Below the pieces are notes generated by a model. The model was given only the letters and a program-made list of their open reading frames with translations. It searched no databases and had not been told where the DNA came from. Below are positions 16,891 through 26,920 of a DNA stretch of 64,000 nucleotides, piece by piece. Origin of the DNA: Leucobacter celer subsp. astrifaciens (lineage in GTDB: Bacteria > Actinomycetota > Actinomycetes > Actinomycetales > Microbacteriaceae); assembly GCF_001273835.1 (NCBI RefSeq), contig NZ_JHEI01000144.1, positions 1 through 64,000 on the forward strand, read 5' to 3'. The stretch's first letter is position 1; the number at the start of each line of letters is the position of its first letter. Made by a program: the position numbers and the translations under genes.

Positions 16891-17202
16891 ATGCCCGTCC
16901 CCTACCCAGCAGAACTCCGTGAACGCGCGGTTCGGCTCGTAATTGAAGCCCGGCAGAACCCCGCGACCCGTGATGGTGCGATCACGAGGATCGCGAAGCA
17001 ACTCGACCTCCTCCCTGAGACGGTCCGGAAATGGGTACGCCGTGCCGAGATCGACGAGGGCATCCGACCCGGCACGACTAGTGAGGATGCGGCCCGGATC
17101 ACGGAACTCGAGCGTGAGGTACGTGAGCTGCGTCGGGCGAACCAGATTCTGAAGAGCGCGTCGGCTTTCTTCGCGGCGGAGCTCGACCGCCCCTCACGAT
17201 AA
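16891..17202 (+). CDS. IS3-family transposase OrfA
   Basis: 103 residues. An HTH region (RERAVRLVIEARQNP, then ITRIAKQLDLLPETVRKWVR) binds the IS ends. A leucine-zipper-like helix (ARITELEREVRELRRANQIL) mediates oligomerisation. The stop at 17200-17202 overlaps an OrfB frame lying -1, the usual arrangement that lets a programmed -1 shift produce the full OrfAB transposase. Confidence 0.85.
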   Translation: MPVPYPAELRERAVRLVIEARQNPATRDGAITRIAKQLDLLPETVRKWVRRAEIDEGIRPGTTSEDAARITELEREVRELRRANQILKSASAFFAAELDRPSR

Positions 17203-18127
17203 CCGAGAAGACCGCGTATATCGACGCGCATCGCGCTCGGTTCGGGGTCGAGCCGATCTGCCGGGCCCTCGAAAAGACACCGGCCCAGATCGCCCCGTCC
17301 AGCTACTACGCCGTGAAAACACGACCGCCGTCGGCGCGGCCAAACGTGATGCAGAACTCTGCACGAAGATCTCTCGTATCCATGCCCAGAACTACGACGT
17401 ATACGGGGTACGGAAAGTGCATGCCGCGCTCCGGCGGGAGGGTGAACGTGTCGCGGAATCGACTGTGCGCAGGCTGATGAGGCAACTCGGTCTGCGAGGT
17501 ATCTCGCGAGCAAAGGGGCCCAGAACGACGAAGCCTGCGCCAGAAACCGGCCGGCCCCTGGATCTGGTGAATCGACAGTTCGTAGCGGACCGCCCGAACG
17601 AGCTCTGGGTTGCCGACATCACCTACGTCAGAACGTTCTCGGGGTGGGTGTACGCGGCGTTCGTGCTCGATGTGTACTCGCGCATGATCGTCGGTTGGCA
17701 GCTCTCCACTCGCCTCTACACCGATCTCGCGCTCGACGCGCTCCGCATGGGCATCTGGCGACGCGAACGCGCCGGTCACGACCTCGCAGGGCTCACGCAT
17801 CACAGCGACAGGGGCGTGCAATACCGAGCCATTCGCTACACGGAACGGCTCGCTGAATGCGACGCGGTCGCGTCAGTCGGTTCCAGAGGTGACTCGTACG
17901 ATAACGCGATGGCCGAAGCGCTCAACTCGCTCTACAAAGCTGAACTGGTGCGTAACCGGGGACCCTGGGCCTCGATCAATGACCTCGAGATCGCGACCGC
18001 GGAATACGTGGACTGGTGGAACGAGCGCCGACTCCACGGGGAGCTCGATCAGCGACCACCGGCCGAGGTCGAGGCTGACTACTGGGTGATCTGCCAGCCC
18101 TCACTTGCTCTGTCCCAAACCAACTAA
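17199..18127 (+). pseudogene. IS3-family transposase OrfB, interrupted by a frameshift
   Basis: The frame at 17199 (ITEKTAYIDAHRARFGVEP and on to YYAVKTRPPSAR) is normal for OrfB. It breaks near 17335-17339, where one base appears to be missing. The next frame continues AKRDAELCTKISRIHAQNYD and runs to 18127 with an intact rve core: Asp in ADITYV, Asp in HHSDRG, Glu in MAEALN. Translation could restart at ATG 17417, but that would lack the N-terminal part. The element is probably no longer autonomous unless this is a sequencing error. Confidence 0.75.
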
Positions 18128-18150
18128 AACACTCTCTACAAAACCCGACA

Positions 18151-18661
18151 CTTGACACAGGTCGCACTCGCTGCCTGACACAGTTGTCACCTCAACGTGC
18201 ACCAGACCCCAGATCACTACGAGTGGGGCGGGGACTTGACGCTGGAGTGCTTCCCATGCGGCTTGTGACTCGGCCGAGCACCATTGCCACGCTAGCGGGG
18301 TGTGCTGTTCGTCGGTCGCGATCAGGAGACACCAGGACCCGATGTAGGTGCCATCGATCAGGACGTACTTCGGTGGGATCGTGACCGTGGGCAGTCTAGG
18401 GGTGATGTTCCAGCACCAGCCGGTTTGGTCGCGGAGGGAACGGCCGGTGAGGCCGTCGGTTTCTGCTTGGGAATGTTTCCCGAGGAGCCAGGTGAGGAAT
18501 TTGTCGAGCTGGTGTTTGCGGGTCACGTCGTTGCGTTTCCGGACGGAAGAGGCTTTGCAGTGTGGGCATTGCCAGCGCTGGGTGCCGGCCGCGGTTCTTC
18601 CGTTCTTCACGAGCTTGGTTGCGCATAGCAGGCAGTGGGTCGTGTTTGACGATTCCGGCAC
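18151..18661 (-). pseudogene. IS1249-like (IS256-family) transposase, C-terminus lost
   Basis: GTG 18661 opens an N-terminal zinc ribbon (CLLC...CPHC) and a region typical of IS1249-like transposases (DKFLTWLLGKHSQAETDGL, then TAWCW-like GWCWNITPRLP and a YVLIDGTYIG strand with the first catalytic Asp). The similarity stops near 18210 after APLVVIWG, and the rest of the frame runs into the IS3 element. Two of the three catalytic acids are lost, so it is a remnant. Confidence 0.65.
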
Positions 18662-18705
18662 AGTTAAGGGTGTCGGAGCATAGTGATCCTGGTTTTATCG
18701 CGTGA

Positions 18706-18921
18706 TTATGCGGCTAGATCAGGATTCCATCCACACGTTTCTGCCGATAACCCGTGAATCAGGCGATAGTCATCCATCTTCATGGGGGTTTCGCCGGCAA
18801 GCCGGCGCCACACCCACAGATATGACTTGCCGATTCGGCGCGCGACCCAGGCTGGATCACGGTCTTCGCGTTTCAGCAATGCCTGAAGCTCCGTTCGGGC
18901 TTCATCGTTTGAGGGGGGCAT
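18706..18921 (-). CDS. Small helix-turn-helix protein
   Basis: 71 residues from ATG 18921. A basic helical core (AWVARRIGKSYLWVWRRLAG, then TPMKMDDYRLI) looks like a compact XRE/Cro-type HTH. No ribosome binding site precedes the ATG. A TATGCT -10-like box ends about 11 bases before it, so a leaderless transcript is possible. It lies next to IS debris and a second HTH gene and may be a prophage or plasmid leftover. Confidence 0.45.
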   Translation of the reverse strand: MPPSNDEARTELQALLKREDRDPAWVARRIGKSYLWVWRRLAGETPMKMDDYRLIHGLSAETCGWNPDLAA

Positions 18922-19027
18922 GTTCAAACCGTAGCATAAGTGGAACGATGTCGTGCCAACGGAATGAAATAGTGCAGATTTACGTATTTCACTCGGACCC
19001 TTCCATTGGCGCAGCTATTCTGGGGGT

Positions 19028-19393
19028 ATGGGTGAGCCGAAGTATGAAGCCTCAGAAGATCAACAGATCTCGTATCGCGTCAACCACTTGATGTTTATCA
19101 ACAGGCGCGTCTCGGGTAGGTCGGTCGCGCTCGCGATTGGAATTTCGCATACGTCGTTCAACAACAAGCTCGGCGGCAGTAGGTGGACTGCGCAAGATCT
19201 CATTCGCCTAAGTGATCTCTTCGGCGTGAGTCTCGACTACCTTGTGGGTCGAGAGCCTTTGGAATCCGCGGTTCCCGTAAACCAGGAAACCCCCGCCGCT
19301 TCCGCGACGGGGGTTTCTGCGGGGCTCATTACTCCCCCTGGTGACTCGTTGGTAGCTGAGGCGGGGCTCGATCCCGCGACCTCACGATTATGA
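19028..19393 (+). CDS. XRE-family regulator with a tail crossing a terminator and tRNA-Met
   Basis: 121 residues from ATG 19028. Residues 12-78 form an HTH domain (SVALAIGISHTSFNNKLGG, then WTAQDLIRLSDLFGVSLDYL). The last 40 residues are encoded by the 19287-19316 hairpin and by antisense tRNA-Met sequence, so they are low in meaning. The original gene probably ended near residue 85. It is the last gene of the accessory patch before the tRNA pair. Confidence 0.6.
   Translation: MGEPKYEASEDQQISYRVNHLMFINRRVSGRSVALAIGISHTSFNNKLGGSRWTAQDLIRLSDLFGVSLDYLVGREPLESAVPVNQETPAASATGVSAGLITPPGDSLVAEAGLDPATSRL
19287..19316. terminator. Two-way hairpin terminator beside tRNA-Met
   Basis: AAACCCCCG (19287-19295) pairs with CGGGGGTTT (19308-19316), with A and T runs on the flanks. 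It would end minus-strand tRNA transcripts and plus-strand transcripts of the XRE gene, although it lies inside that frame. Confidence 0.7.
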
Positions 19394-19426
19394 GTCGTGC
19401 GCTCTAACCAGCTGAGCTACTCAGCC
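19350..19426 (-). tRNA. tRNA-Met (anticodon CAT)
   Basis: A full cloverleaf reads on the minus strand: GGCTGAG acceptor, D-arm AGCTCAGCTGGTTAGAGC, anticodon loop CTCATAA, T-arm GCGGGATCGAGCCCCGC and an encoded CCA. The elongator type is more likely than the initiator, because the first acceptor pair is G-T rather than the mismatch typical of initiators. Confidence 0.9.
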
Positions 19427-19453
19427 ATGCTCCCCAAGGGGAAAACAAGCCAG

Positions 19454-19525
<72 letters not shown>

Positions 19526-19649
19526 GCGGCCACCCTGCGGTGACAACCGTTAGAGAATAGCACTTTTTGCGGGGCGATGCGAAATCCGCGAGCGCCGGGC
19601 ATGTTCGGTGCTGGGCCTAGGCTAGAGGGGGTCGAGGAGAGGAGTTCTG

Positions 19650-20123
19650 GTGAGCCGGATCGTGGCGATCGTCGGGGTGGTATTGGCGCTGTGGATGGCC
19701 GTGGGTCGCTGGGCGTTCGGCATCGGGGGATCGCTGACGTGGTGGTATCTGCCCACTATCGGGCTCGTGTTCGTGTGGCTGCAGATCTGGCTGGCGCGGC
19801 GGCTGCGGGTCACGCGGGATCGCGGTCGTCGCACGAGCCGCAGCACGATCGTCACCCTGATCCTGGCATGGCTGTGCGCGGTCGCCTTCGGGCTGACGGT
19901 GCCGGATCTCACCGCCGACGGCCTCGTCTCGATCCTCAGCCTCGCCTCGGGATCGGCGTTCTCGGTTGAGATGTCGATCGCGCTGTGCAACCCGTTCGGC
20001 ATTCTCGCCTTCGCCCTGGCCATCGCCTCGCTCGGCTTCGCGTACGCCGACACGCGCGACCCGAAGCCCGAGGAAGACGAGTACCCGGGCGAGACCGAGA
20101 TGGCCCCGCATCCGCTGGCGTAG
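19650..20123 (+). CDS. Small polytopic membrane protein, function unknown
   Basis: 157 residues. GTG 19650 follows GAGGAGAGGAG. There are four hydrophobic segments (near 2-20, 27-45, 67-83 and 110-133), an Arg-rich loop between the second and third, and an acidic cytoplasmic C-terminus (KPEEDEYPGETE). No family is recognised. It stands alone between the tRNA genes and convergent upp. Confidence 0.7.
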   Translation: MSRIVAIVGVVLALWMAVGRWAFGIGGSLTWWYLPTIGLVFVWLQIWLARRLRVTRDRGRRTSRSTIVTLILAWLCAVAFGLTVPDLTADGLVSILSLASGSAFSVEMSIALCNPFGILAFALAIASLGFAYADTRDPKPEEDEYPGETEMAPHPLA

Positions 20124-20140
20124 GCGGTCTGCTCGGCTCC

Positions 20141-20212
20141 TCCGCCAAACTCGTCAGAAGCTGTCGCCTCGCGGCCGGTTTGGCGACATCTACTGACGCG
20201 CGAAAACGAGGT
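20141..20212. repeat. Dispersed hairpin repeat, copy 1 (copy 2 at 43521-43590)
   Basis: It shares CTACTGACGCGCGAA, a TGCC/TCGCC-TCGCGG core and a partly inverted CGTCAG(A/T)AG arm with the element at 43521-43590. It lies in the convergent gap between the small membrane protein and upp, so it may act as a terminator or a REP-like repeat. Confidence 0.5.
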
Positions 20213-20260
20213 TAGGGTGGGGCTTGCTCGCGCCCTGAGCGCAGGGCGGAACGGGCCCGA

Positions 20261-20899
20261 TCAGTGGTCGACGGTGCCGTAGAGGCGGTCGCCGGCGTCG
20301 CCGAGCCCCGGCACGATGTAGGCCTGGTCGTTGAGGCCGTCATCGACGGCGCCGAGCACGAGCGTCACGTTGCGGTCGCCCGCGGCCTCGCGGATCACCT
20401 CAACGCCCTCGGGGGTGCCGAGCACGCAGATGGCGGTGACGTCGTCGGCGCCGCGGTCGAAGAGGAACTGGATGGCGGCGGCGAGCGATCCGCCCGTCGC
20501 GAGCATGGGATCGAGCACGAAGCACTGACGGCCCGCGAGCGACTCGGGCAGGCGCTCGGCATAGGTGGTGGGCTGCAGCGTCTGCTCGTCGCGCACCATG
20601 CCGAGGAAACCGACCTCGGCCGTGGGCACGAGCTTGACCATGCCCTCGAGCATGCCCAGCCCCGCGCGCAGGATCGGCACGATGAGGGGGAGCGGCTCGC
20701 TGAGGCGAACGCCCGTGGTCGGCGCTACGGGGGTGAGGATCTCGTGCGGCTCGACGTGCACCTCGCGAGTGGCCTCGTAGGCCAGCAGCGTCATGATCTC
20801 CTCGATGAGCAGCCGGAACGTGGGCTGAGGAGTCCTGGCGTCGCGAAGCACCGTGAGCTTGTGGGTGATGAGGGGATGATCCGCAACGAAGACTCGCAT
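20261..20899 (-). CDS. upp: Uracil phosphoribosyltransferase
   Basis: 212 residues, the usual size. It makes UMP from uracil and PRPP in pyrimidine salvage. Visible are the N-terminal [14 protein letters not shown] motif, the PILRAGLGM strand, the PRPP-binding loop ([14 protein letters not shown]) and the [10 protein letters not shown] uracil-binding end. It is divergent from tadA with only 17 bases between the starts, so their promoters must overlap each other's 5' ends. Confidence 0.95.
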   Translation of the reverse strand: MRVFVADHPLITHKLTVLRDARTPQPTFRLLIEEIMTLLAYEATREVHVEPHEILTPVAPTTGVRLSEPLPLIVPILRAGLGMLEGMVKLVPTAEVGFLGMVRDEQTLQPTTYAERLPESLAGRQCFVLDPMLATGGSLAAAIQFLFDRGADDVTAICVLGTPEGVEVIREAAGDRNVTLVLGAVDDGLNDQAYIVPGLGDAGDRLYGTVDH

Positions 20900-20916
20900 G
20901 GGCCTATCCTATTGCC

Positions 20917-21390
20917 GTGACCCTGATCCCTCCATCGCAGGCCGAGCTCGCAGCCATGGGGCGCGCGCTCGAGGAGGCGCGTCGTGCCGCGGCCGAGGGG
21001 GAGATCCCGGTGGGGGCGATCCTGCTCGACGCCGCCGGCGAGGTGATCGGCTCGGGCCGCAACGCCCGCGAGGCGGTTCCGGATCCCACGGCCCACGCCG
21101 AGGTGCTCGCGATCCGGGAGGCGGCGAGCCGGCGCGGTGACCGGATGCTCGACGGCTGCACGCTCGTGGTGACGCTCGAGCCCTGCGCGATGTGCGCGGG
21201 AGTCATTCTCGCCGCGCGGGTGCCGCGGCTCGTCTTCGGCGCGTGGGACGAGAAGGCGGGCGCCGTCGGCAGCGTCTACGATCTGCTGCGCGATGGCCGG
21301 CTGCCGCATCCCGTGCCCGAGGTGGTCGCGGGCGTGCGCGCCGAGGAGTGCGCAGCGCTGCTGCGGGAGTTCTTCGAGGCGCGCAGGTAG
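20917..21390 (+). CDS. tadA: tRNA adenosine(34) deaminase
   Basis: 157 residues from GTG 20917. Zinc-dependent deaminase that makes inosine at the wobble base. It has the HAE motif (TAHAEVLAI) and PCAMC (EPCAMCAG) that hold the zinc, plus the C-terminal EVVAGV...FF helix. It fits the tRNA-Arg(ACG) encoded in this window at 56142, the usual substrate in bacteria. Confidence 0.95.
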   Translation: MTLIPPSQAELAAMGRALEEARRAAAEGEIPVGAILLDAAGEVIGSGRNAREAVPDPTAHAEVLAIREAASRRGDRMLDGCTLVVTLEPCAMCAGVILAARVPRLVFGAWDEKAGAVGSVYDLLRDGRLPHPVPEVVAGVRAEECAALLREFFEARR

Positions 21391-21397
21391 GGCGCGG

Positions 21398-21516
21398 GCT
21401 TCGCCGGTCGAGCGAGGCGAGCCGGGATCGCGGCTTGGACGGATCTCGGTTTCGACTCCCTCCTGCGTCGGTCGCTCAACCGGCGGAGCGGTGGATCCTG
21501 CGACTCCGCGCAGGAT
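21398..21516. repeat. Convergent-gap repeat block 1
   Basis: It holds a CGCCGGTCGAGCGA arm and its inverted partner TCGCTCAACCGGCG at about 21473-21486, with GTTTCGACTCCCTCC between. A second hairpin follows (ATCCTGCG 21495-21502 with CGCAGGAT 21509-21516). It lies between convergent tadA and the ABC ATPase gene. The same families recur at 26921, 40387 and 60165. Confidence 0.7.
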
Positions 21517-21542
21517 GACGGGCGGGCGGGGGCTGCGAAGGA

Positions 21543-22605
<1,063 letters not shown>

Positions 22606-22625
<20 letters not shown>

Positions 22626-23472
22626 GTGGGGCCTCCTGGGGGCGGGCGTTCCGGGCGGCGCGAGGCCTGCGGCGCTTCGGGGCGGATCCGGTGCTGCTCA
22701 CGATGAGCAGCACGGCGAATGCGCCGACGAGCGAGAGCAGCGAGACCGCGACGGCCACGAAGGGGTCTGACTTGGAGATCTGCAGCAGGGCGGTCTGCAG
22801 TGTGGTGCGGTTGAGCAGCGACGAGACGGTGAACTCGCCGAGCACGATGGCGACGGTGAGCAGCGACGCGGCGAGCAGGCCGCGGCGCACCCCGGGAGCG
22901 ATGATGCGCACGAGCACGGTGCCCCAGCCGGCGCCCAGGGACCGGCCCGCCTCGGCCCGCACACGCGCGTCCATGCCCTGCAGGTCGGCCACGATGGCGC
23001 GGTAGACGAAGGGCAGCACGAGCACGCCGTACGCGAGGCTGAGCGTCCATACGCCCGAGCCGAGGGTCGTGCCGATGATCCGGTAGATCGGGGCGAAGCC
23101 GACCACCAGCACGATGGCGGGGATCGCGATCGGCAGCACTGTCAGCAGATCGAGCCCGCGCTCCAGCCGAGGGAACCGCAAGTGCACGAGCACGATGGTG
23201 GGGAAGAACAGCAGCAGCACGATCCCGAGCGTCAATGCGGCGAGCACGAACGAGTTGCCGATGCCCTGGAACAGCACGCGGTAGCGGCGCGCCTGCTCGG
23301 GGTCGAACAGCGCCGCCCAGTGCTCGAGGCCGTAGCCGCCGCCGGTCTGGCGCAGCGTGAACTCGAGCATCGCGATGAGCGGCACGAGGAAGAGGCCGCC
23401 GATGACCGCGATCACGGCGTAGGCGAGGGCCTTCGAGGGGCGGCCCGGCACGCGGGCGCTCATCGCTGCCAC
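22606..23472 (-). CDS. ABC importer permease 2
   Basis: 288 residues and six predicted membrane segments. The cytoplasmic EAA loop (EAGRSLGAGWGTVLVRIIAP) docks the ATPase. Similar to the PotC/FbpB-type second permease. It overlaps the start of the ATPase gene and the end of permease 1. The C-terminal tail is Arg/Ala-rich. Confidence 0.9.
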
Positions 23473-24305
23473 CTCGCGGCGCGCGCCATGAGCCGGCCGT
23501 AGACGAGCATCACGGCCGTCATGACCACGATCATGCCGAGGGCGAGCACGCCCGCCGTCGCAGTGCTGCTGCCACCGGTCTCGCCGATGAGCGCGGCGCG
23601 GATCTGCAGCGGGACGATCTGCGATCCCTGGCTGATGAGCGCGGCCGCCGTCGCGTACGACGAGAAGGCGTTGGCGAAGAGCAGCAGCAGCGACCCGAGG
23701 AAGGAGGGAGCGAGCACGGGCAGTCCGACGCGGGTCCAGTACGACCAGCTCGAGCCGCCGAGTGCGGCCACCGCCTCGGCCCAGCCGGGCCGCAGCGCCG
23801 CCACCGCGGGCAGGAAGGTGATGACCATGAGGGGCACCTGGAAGTAGAGATAGGGCAGGATCAGGCCGGGGAGCTCGTAGAGCCAGACCCCGCCCGCGAA
23901 GATGTCGATGCCCAGCCGCTCGCGCAGGATCACGGTCACGATGCCCTGGATGCCGATGGTGGCGATGAACGCGAAGGCGAGCATCACGCCGCCGAACTGG
24001 GCGAGCACCGAGCTGGCCGCGTCGACGACGCGGCGCAGGGGGCCGTTCTCAGGCAGGGCGGCGAGCGCCCAGCAGAGCACGGCGCCGACGAGCGCGCCGA
24101 CCACCGCGGTGAGCGCGCTCACCCAGATGCTCGCGCCGAAGGCCTCGAGCGTGGCGGGGGAGGTGAGCACCGCGAGCCCCGCGAGGGTGAAGCCGTCGGC
24201 CCCGCTGAAGCCGCTGCCGATGGCCAGCAGAGTCGGCACCGCGAGGAAGAGCAGCACGTAGGCGGCGAATGGGGTGAGGCCCAGTGCCGGAAGCAGACGT
24301 TTCAT
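23460..24305 (-). CDS. ABC importer permease 1
   Basis: 281 residues, multiple membrane segments, and an EAA loop at EAVAALGGSSWSYWTRVGL. It pairs with permease 2, whose start it overlaps by 13 bases. It begins 55 bases after the binding protein gene. Confidence 0.9.
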   Translation of the reverse strand: MKRLLPALGLTPFAAYVLLFLAVPTLLAIGSGFSGADGFTLAGLAVLTSPATLEAFGASIWVSALTAVVGALVGAVLCWALAALPENGPLRRVVDAASSVLAQFGGVMLAFAFIATIGIQGIVTVILRERLGIDIFAGGVWLYELPGLILPYLYFQVPLMVITFLPAVAALRPGWAEAVAALGGSSWSYWTRVGLPVLAPSFLGSLLLLFANAFSSYATAAALISQGSQIVPLQIRAALIGETGGSSTATAGVLALGMIVVMTAVMLVYGRLMARAARWQR

Positions 24306-24360
24306 GATCGGATCGCAGACCGAGACGGGGGCGCCGGCACTGCCGGCACCCCCGCGATCG

Positions 24361-25512
24361 CTACTTGATCGTGGCGGCCCAGCGCTCCGCGAGCACCGCG
24401 TTCGCGGCTGCGACCTGGTCCTGGTCGGGCGAGATCCAGTCGTCGCCGTCGGTGCCGAAGGTGGCCTGCGCGATCAGCTGGTCGTCCGCCGCGCCGGCGG
24501 CCTTCAGCGCCTCGACGCGCACGGGGACCGCGTTGGCCTCGAGGAACAGGGCCTGGGCGGTGTCCGAGAAGATCCACTCCTGCCAGAGGCGTGCGGCCGC
24601 GGGGTGGGGTGCGTCCTGGTTGATGGCCTCGTTGTAGAAGGAGACGTACGCGGCGCCGGGCAACACGGTGGTCTGCCAGCTCGGCTTGTCCTTGGCGGCC
24701 GCCACGTTGTTGAACGACCAGTCGAAGACGGCCGGGGTCTCGCCCGAGGCGATCGTGGCGGGGGTCGGATCGAGGGTGAGGAAGTTGCCGGCCTGGCGCA
24801 TCTCGCCCACGAAGTCGATACCGGGGCCGAAGTCGTCGACCCCGCCGCCGTTCAGCGCCGAGATCCAGCCGACGGCCGCGAACGCCGCGCCCGCCTGCGT
24901 CGGATCGCCGTTGAGGGCCACCGCGCCGCGGTAGTCGTCGCTCAGCAGGTCCTGCAGCTCCTGGGGCTCCGGCAGCTTGTCGGAGTCGAAGCCGAGCGAC
25001 ATGATGCCCGAGTAGTTGTTGACCCAGAGGCCCTCGGGGTGCTTGTTCTCGGCGGGGATGTCGTCCCACGTCTCGACCCGGTACGGGGCGAACTTGTCGG
25101 TGTTCTCGAGCGCCACGGCGGTGCCGAGGTCGAAGACGTCGGGTGCGGTGTCCTGCCCCTTGAGGTTCTCGGCCGCCTGGATCTCCTCGGCGCTCGACGC
25201 GTCGGGCGAGGCGGAGTTGACGGTGATACCGTACTCGTCCTCGAAGCCGGCGATGATCGCGCCGTAGTTGGCCCAGTCCTCGGGCAGGGCGATGACGTTG
25301 AGCTCGCCCTCCTCCTGTGCGGCCGCGATGAGGCCGTCGAGACCGCCGAAATCGGCGGCGCTGGTGGCGGTGGCCGCATCGACTCCGGAGCCGTCGGACG
25401 AGCCGCCGTCGGACGAGCCGCCGTCGGCGCTGCCGGAGCAGGCGACGAGCGAAGCCCCGAGAACGAGTGCGGCGGTGAGCGCTGCTGAGCGCAGGATCGC
25501 GCGTGAAGTCAC
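24361..25512 (-). CDS. ABC importer substrate-binding lipoprotein
   Basis: The start is set at GTG 25512 because GGAAGGAA lies five bases before it; an in-frame ATG at 25536 would put that site inside the gene. The signal peptide ends in lipobox LVAC, then a Ser/Gly/Asp linker. The mature part has the type-2 fold pattern of Fe3+/polyamine/2-aminoethylphosphonate binders (ELNVIALPEDWANYGAII, PDVFDLGTAVALENTD). The ligand is not resolved. First gene of the importer operon. Confidence 0.88.
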   Translation of the reverse strand: MTSRAILRSAALTAALVLGASLVACSGSADGGSSDGGSSDGSGVDAATATSAADFGGLDGLIAAAQEEGELNVIALPEDWANYGAIIAGFEDEYGITVNSASPDASSAEEIQAAENLKGQDTAPDVFDLGTAVALENTDKFAPYRVETWDDIPAENKHPEGLWVNNYSGIMSLGFDSDKLPEPQELQDLLSDDYRGAVALNGDPTQAGAAFAAVGWISALNGGGVDDFGPGIDFVGEMRQAGNFLTLDPTPATIASGETPAVFDWSFNNVAAAKDKPSWQTTVLPGAAYVSFYNEAINQDAPHPAAARLWQEWIFSDTAQALFLEANAVPVRVEALKAAGAADDQLIAQATFGTDGDDWISPDQDQVAAANAVLAERWAATIK

Positions 25513-25663
25513 TTCATTTCCTTCCGATGAGTGCATGCGGATCGCAGGCCCCTGCGATCCCGATACTCACGGGAAGGGGCCTGATCCTATGCCCACGCTA
25601 TTCGGGCGGGGTATCCCGGAAGCGGCCCACGGGTGGACCGAAAATGAATGGGAGGTGAAAGCG

Positions 25664-25969
25664 TCAGTCCTCGGAGAGCATCACGATCGAGCTGGTCGAG
25701 GGCGTCTTGGCGTTGGGATCGAGGTACACGTCGGGCTCGATGTAGATGGCTTCGACCGCGGGGACGGCGGCCAGTACGCGCCGCTTGGCCTGGTACAGGA
25801 TCACCGACACCTCGCGCATGGTCGCGTCGGGGTCGATGTCGATCTTCGCCCCCACGAACAGCGCGTCGTCGGCACCCTGGACGTCCAGATCGAGCACACG
25901 GCGAACGTGCGTGCTCTCCAGCAGTGCTGCTGTGATCTCGGCGGTGTGCTCGTGCTGCTGTGCGCTCAT
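25664..25969 (-). CDS. Stand-alone CDF-type cytoplasmic dimerisation domain protein
   Basis: 101 residues from ATG 25969 with GGGAGG upstream. The pattern (HVRRVLDLDVQGADDALFVG, an acidic strand, TMREVSVILYQAKRRVL, then AVEAIYIEPDVY) resembles the C-terminal metallochaperone-like domain of cation diffusion facilitators. No membrane part is present and none is encoded nearby. It might sense or carry a divalent metal. It is divergent from proC. Confidence 0.5.
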   Translation of the reverse strand: MSAQQHEHTAEITAALLESTHVRRVLDLDVQGADDALFVGAKIDIDPDATMREVSVILYQAKRRVLAAVPAVEAIYIEPDVYLDPNAKTPSTSSIVMLSED

Positions 25970-26047
25970 GACTCGATTGCCTCCCGGACATCGGCTCGTG
26001 TGGCCTGTTCTGCCACATTCTACGCGGCGCACTTCTAGACTGGCGGC

Positions 26048-26911
26048 ATGAACGAGACGAAGCACCTGGCAGAGAGCGACGCGCTGCCCCGTACCGCCAT
26101 GATCGGCGTGGGATCGATGGGGGGCGCGATCCTCTCGGGTCTGCGTGCACCCGGGGTGCGCATCGACGGCCCCATCACGGTCACCACGCGCTCTGTCGCG
26201 AGCGCCGAGCCGTTCTCGGGGGCCGAGGACGTGATCGCCTTCGCCGCGGAGAGCGACCCGGAGGCGAACCGGCACGCGGTGCGCGGGGCCCGGCTGGTGA
26301 TCCTCGGGGTGAAGCCGTGGATGATCGCCGACGTGGTGCGCGAGATCGCCGACGACCTCGAACCCGGTGCGATCGTGGTGAGCGTGGCGGCGGGCGTGCC
26401 GAGCTCCGCCATCGAGGAGCTGCTGCCCGAGGGCATCTCCGTGGTGCGGGCGATGCCGAACACGCCGTCGCACATCGGGCGCGGGGCGACCGGCGTGGCC
26501 CCCGGAGCCTCTGCCGGCCCGGAGGCGGTCGACACGGTGCGACGGCTGTTCGAAACGGTGGGCATCGTGCTCGTGGTGCGCGAGGAGCAGATCAACGACG
26601 TCGCCGCGGTGTCGGGGTCGGGTCCCGCTTACCTCTTCCTGTACGCGGAGGAGATGACTGCCGCGGCCGGCCGGCTGGGATTCGACGAGGATCAGGCGCG
26701 ACTGCTCGTGCAGCAGACCATCGTGGGCGCGGCCGAGCTCATGCAGGCCAGCGGCGAGGATCCCGCGCAGCTGCGTCGCAACGTGACGAGCCCGAAGGGC
26801 ACCACGGAGCAGGCCATCGCGGTGCTGCAGGCCGCCGAGTGGGGCGATCTGTTCGATCGTGCGCTCGCCGCGAACGTGCGCCGCTCGGAGGAGCTGGAGC
26901 GCGGGGAGTAG
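26048..26911 (+). CDS. proC: Pyrroline-5-carboxylate reductase
   Basis: 287 residues. Final step of proline synthesis, NAD(P)H-dependent. It has an N-terminal Rossmann motif (MIGVGSMGGAIL), VRAMPNTPSHIGRG, the signature SGSGPAYLFLYAEEM and TSPKGTTEQAI near the C-terminus. ATG 26048 is used; an ATG at 26099 would remove 17 residues and begin at the Rossmann strand. Confidence 0.92.
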   Translation: MNETKHLAESDALPRTAMIGVGSMGGAILSGLRAPGVRIDGPITVTTRSVASAEPFSGAEDVIAFAAESDPEANRHAVRGARLVILGVKPWMIADVVREIADDLEPGAIVVSVAAGVPSSAIEELLPEGISVVRAMPNTPSHIGRGATGVAPGASAGPEAVDTVRRLFETVGIVLVVREEQINDVAAVSGSGPAYLFLYAEEMTAAAGRLGFDEDQARLLVQQTIVGAAELMQASGEDPAQLRRNVTSPKGTTEQAIAVLQAAEWGDLFDRALAANVRRSEELERGE

Positions 26912-26920
26912 GGCTGGATC

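Larger units (their letters stand above)
16842..18150 (+). mobile_element. IS3-family insertion sequence, about 1.3 kb
   Basis: Two overlapping transposase frames lie between imperfect terminal inverted repeats: 16842-16862 on the left and 18130-18150 on the right (16 of 21 positions match, both ending TGTCG/CGACA). No target duplication is obvious. The right end abuts the cut end of an IS1249-like transposase gene, so this element probably landed in or next to an older one. Confidence 0.75.

Noticed and set aside
16842..18150. Target-site duplication of the IS3 element
   Set aside because: Bases beside the two ends do not match over 3-5 positions, so no duplication can be claimed.
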